Source: Bacteroides uniformis
GTDB taxonomy: Bacteria; Bacteroidota; Bacteroidia; Bacteroidales; Bacteroidaceae
Assembly (NCBI RefSeq): GCF_025147485.1
Contig: NZ_CP102263.1
Coordinates: 3,671,501-3,735,500 of the forward strand
Length of the DNA: 64,000 nt
Direction of reading: 5' to 3'
Both the position numbers and the translations under genes were made by a program. The notes beneath the pieces are model-generated. The model worked only from the letters and a program-made list of their open reading frames with translations. It was not told the origin of the DNA and did no database searches. Of this stretch, positions 63,862-64,000 are shown piece after piece. Position 1 is the first letter of the stretch, and the number at the start of each line of letters is the position of its first letter.

Positions 63862-64000
63862 CTTGGCTAATTTCGGTATCTTGATAGTGGTACCATAAGG
63901 TACATTATCCGGATTCTTGATTACGCCGGGATTATGCTTCACGATATAAGGCCAAAGAGCTTTTGTCCCATAAAAACGAAGCGCTACCCTAGTCAGCGTT
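63853..64000 (-). CDS. LysM-domain protein, C-terminal end only
   Basis: The last 48 codons of a gene entering from the right edge. It reads TLTRVALRFYGTKALWPYIV, KHNPGVIKNPDNVPYGTTIK and IPKLAKKQ, a LysM peptidoglycan-binding module with the typical YG..ALWP.I...N and .P....GT.IKIP pattern. Bacteroides proteins that end this way often carry an N-terminal HU-like or other domain, which cannot be seen here. Confidence 0.75.
   Translation of the reverse strand, partial: TLTRVALRFYGTKALWPYIVKHNPGVIKNPDNVPYGTTIKIPKLAKKQ

Overview
The window comes from the chromosome of a Bacteroides species. Promoters repeatedly carry the Bacteroides -7 element TAnnTTTG (usually TATCTTTG, TATTTTTG or TACTTTTG), strong Shine-Dalgarno sequences are rare, and the gene content fits: serine palmitoyltransferase, the Bacteroides aerotolerance (bat) operon, SusD-like-era lipoproteins such as a PCMD protein, and a subgroup A2 class A beta-lactamase. 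The beta-lactamase reads like CblA of Bacteroides uniformis, so that species or a near relative is my best guess; this is recognition from memory, not a search.

Layout. 1-3.2 kb: tgt (cut by the window edge) and lon, translationally coupled. 3.4-8.4 kb: trmN6, tRNA-Pro(TGG), then a scar of accessory DNA, in which a tyrosine-recombinase gene beside the tRNA is cut after about 60 codons by a 2635-bp IS21-family element with 51-bp perfect ends and no target duplication, and an unknown ORF reads out of the other end. 8.4-15 kb: a membrane protein, an M48 metalloprotease, serine palmitoyltransferase divergent from a DAGK-domain lipid kinase, aspS and a GtrA-like protein. 15-20.5 kb: aguB-aguA (agmatine to putrescine), a cysteine-rich DUF2148 protein, a FetAB-like exporter and two lipoproteins. 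20.7-24.8 kb: NIF3 protein, zinc-ribbon coiled-coil protein, a PCMD lipoprotein with an outer-membrane barrel. 24.8-30.6 kb: a complete tripartite RND efflux operon headed by a large hairpin. 30.7-37.9 kb: beta-lactamase, small HsdR-N-like protein, amn, holA, a long AT-rich control region and its HTH regulator, pyrK-pyrD, trmD. 38-41.7 kb: ligA, dapA, two tRNA-Arg(ACG). 41.7-52 kb: patatin/surface-antigen protein, htpG, clpC, gyrA. 51.7-64 kb: TPR protein, DUF2007-UspA fusion, small HTH protein, and the eight-gene moxR-DUF58-(unnamed)-batA-batB-batC-batD-batE operon, with a LysM protein entering at the right edge.

Most of the window is core genome. What the genes do not explain is in the gaps. 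Two families of short phased repeat arrays recur at four intergenic sites: AACA-N3-TGTT units every 22-23 bp (9.13 kb and 41.25 kb) and TAAACCTNAGGTTTA-type units every 21-22 bp (17.14 kb and 62.57 kb). Within each family even the linker sequences between units are shared by loci 32-45 kb apart, and members occur in both orientations. A third unusual gap is the roughly 800-bp AT-rich region before the HTH gene at 34.88 kb, packed with TGTAAT/ATTACA words. These are the strongest candidates for undescribed structure here.
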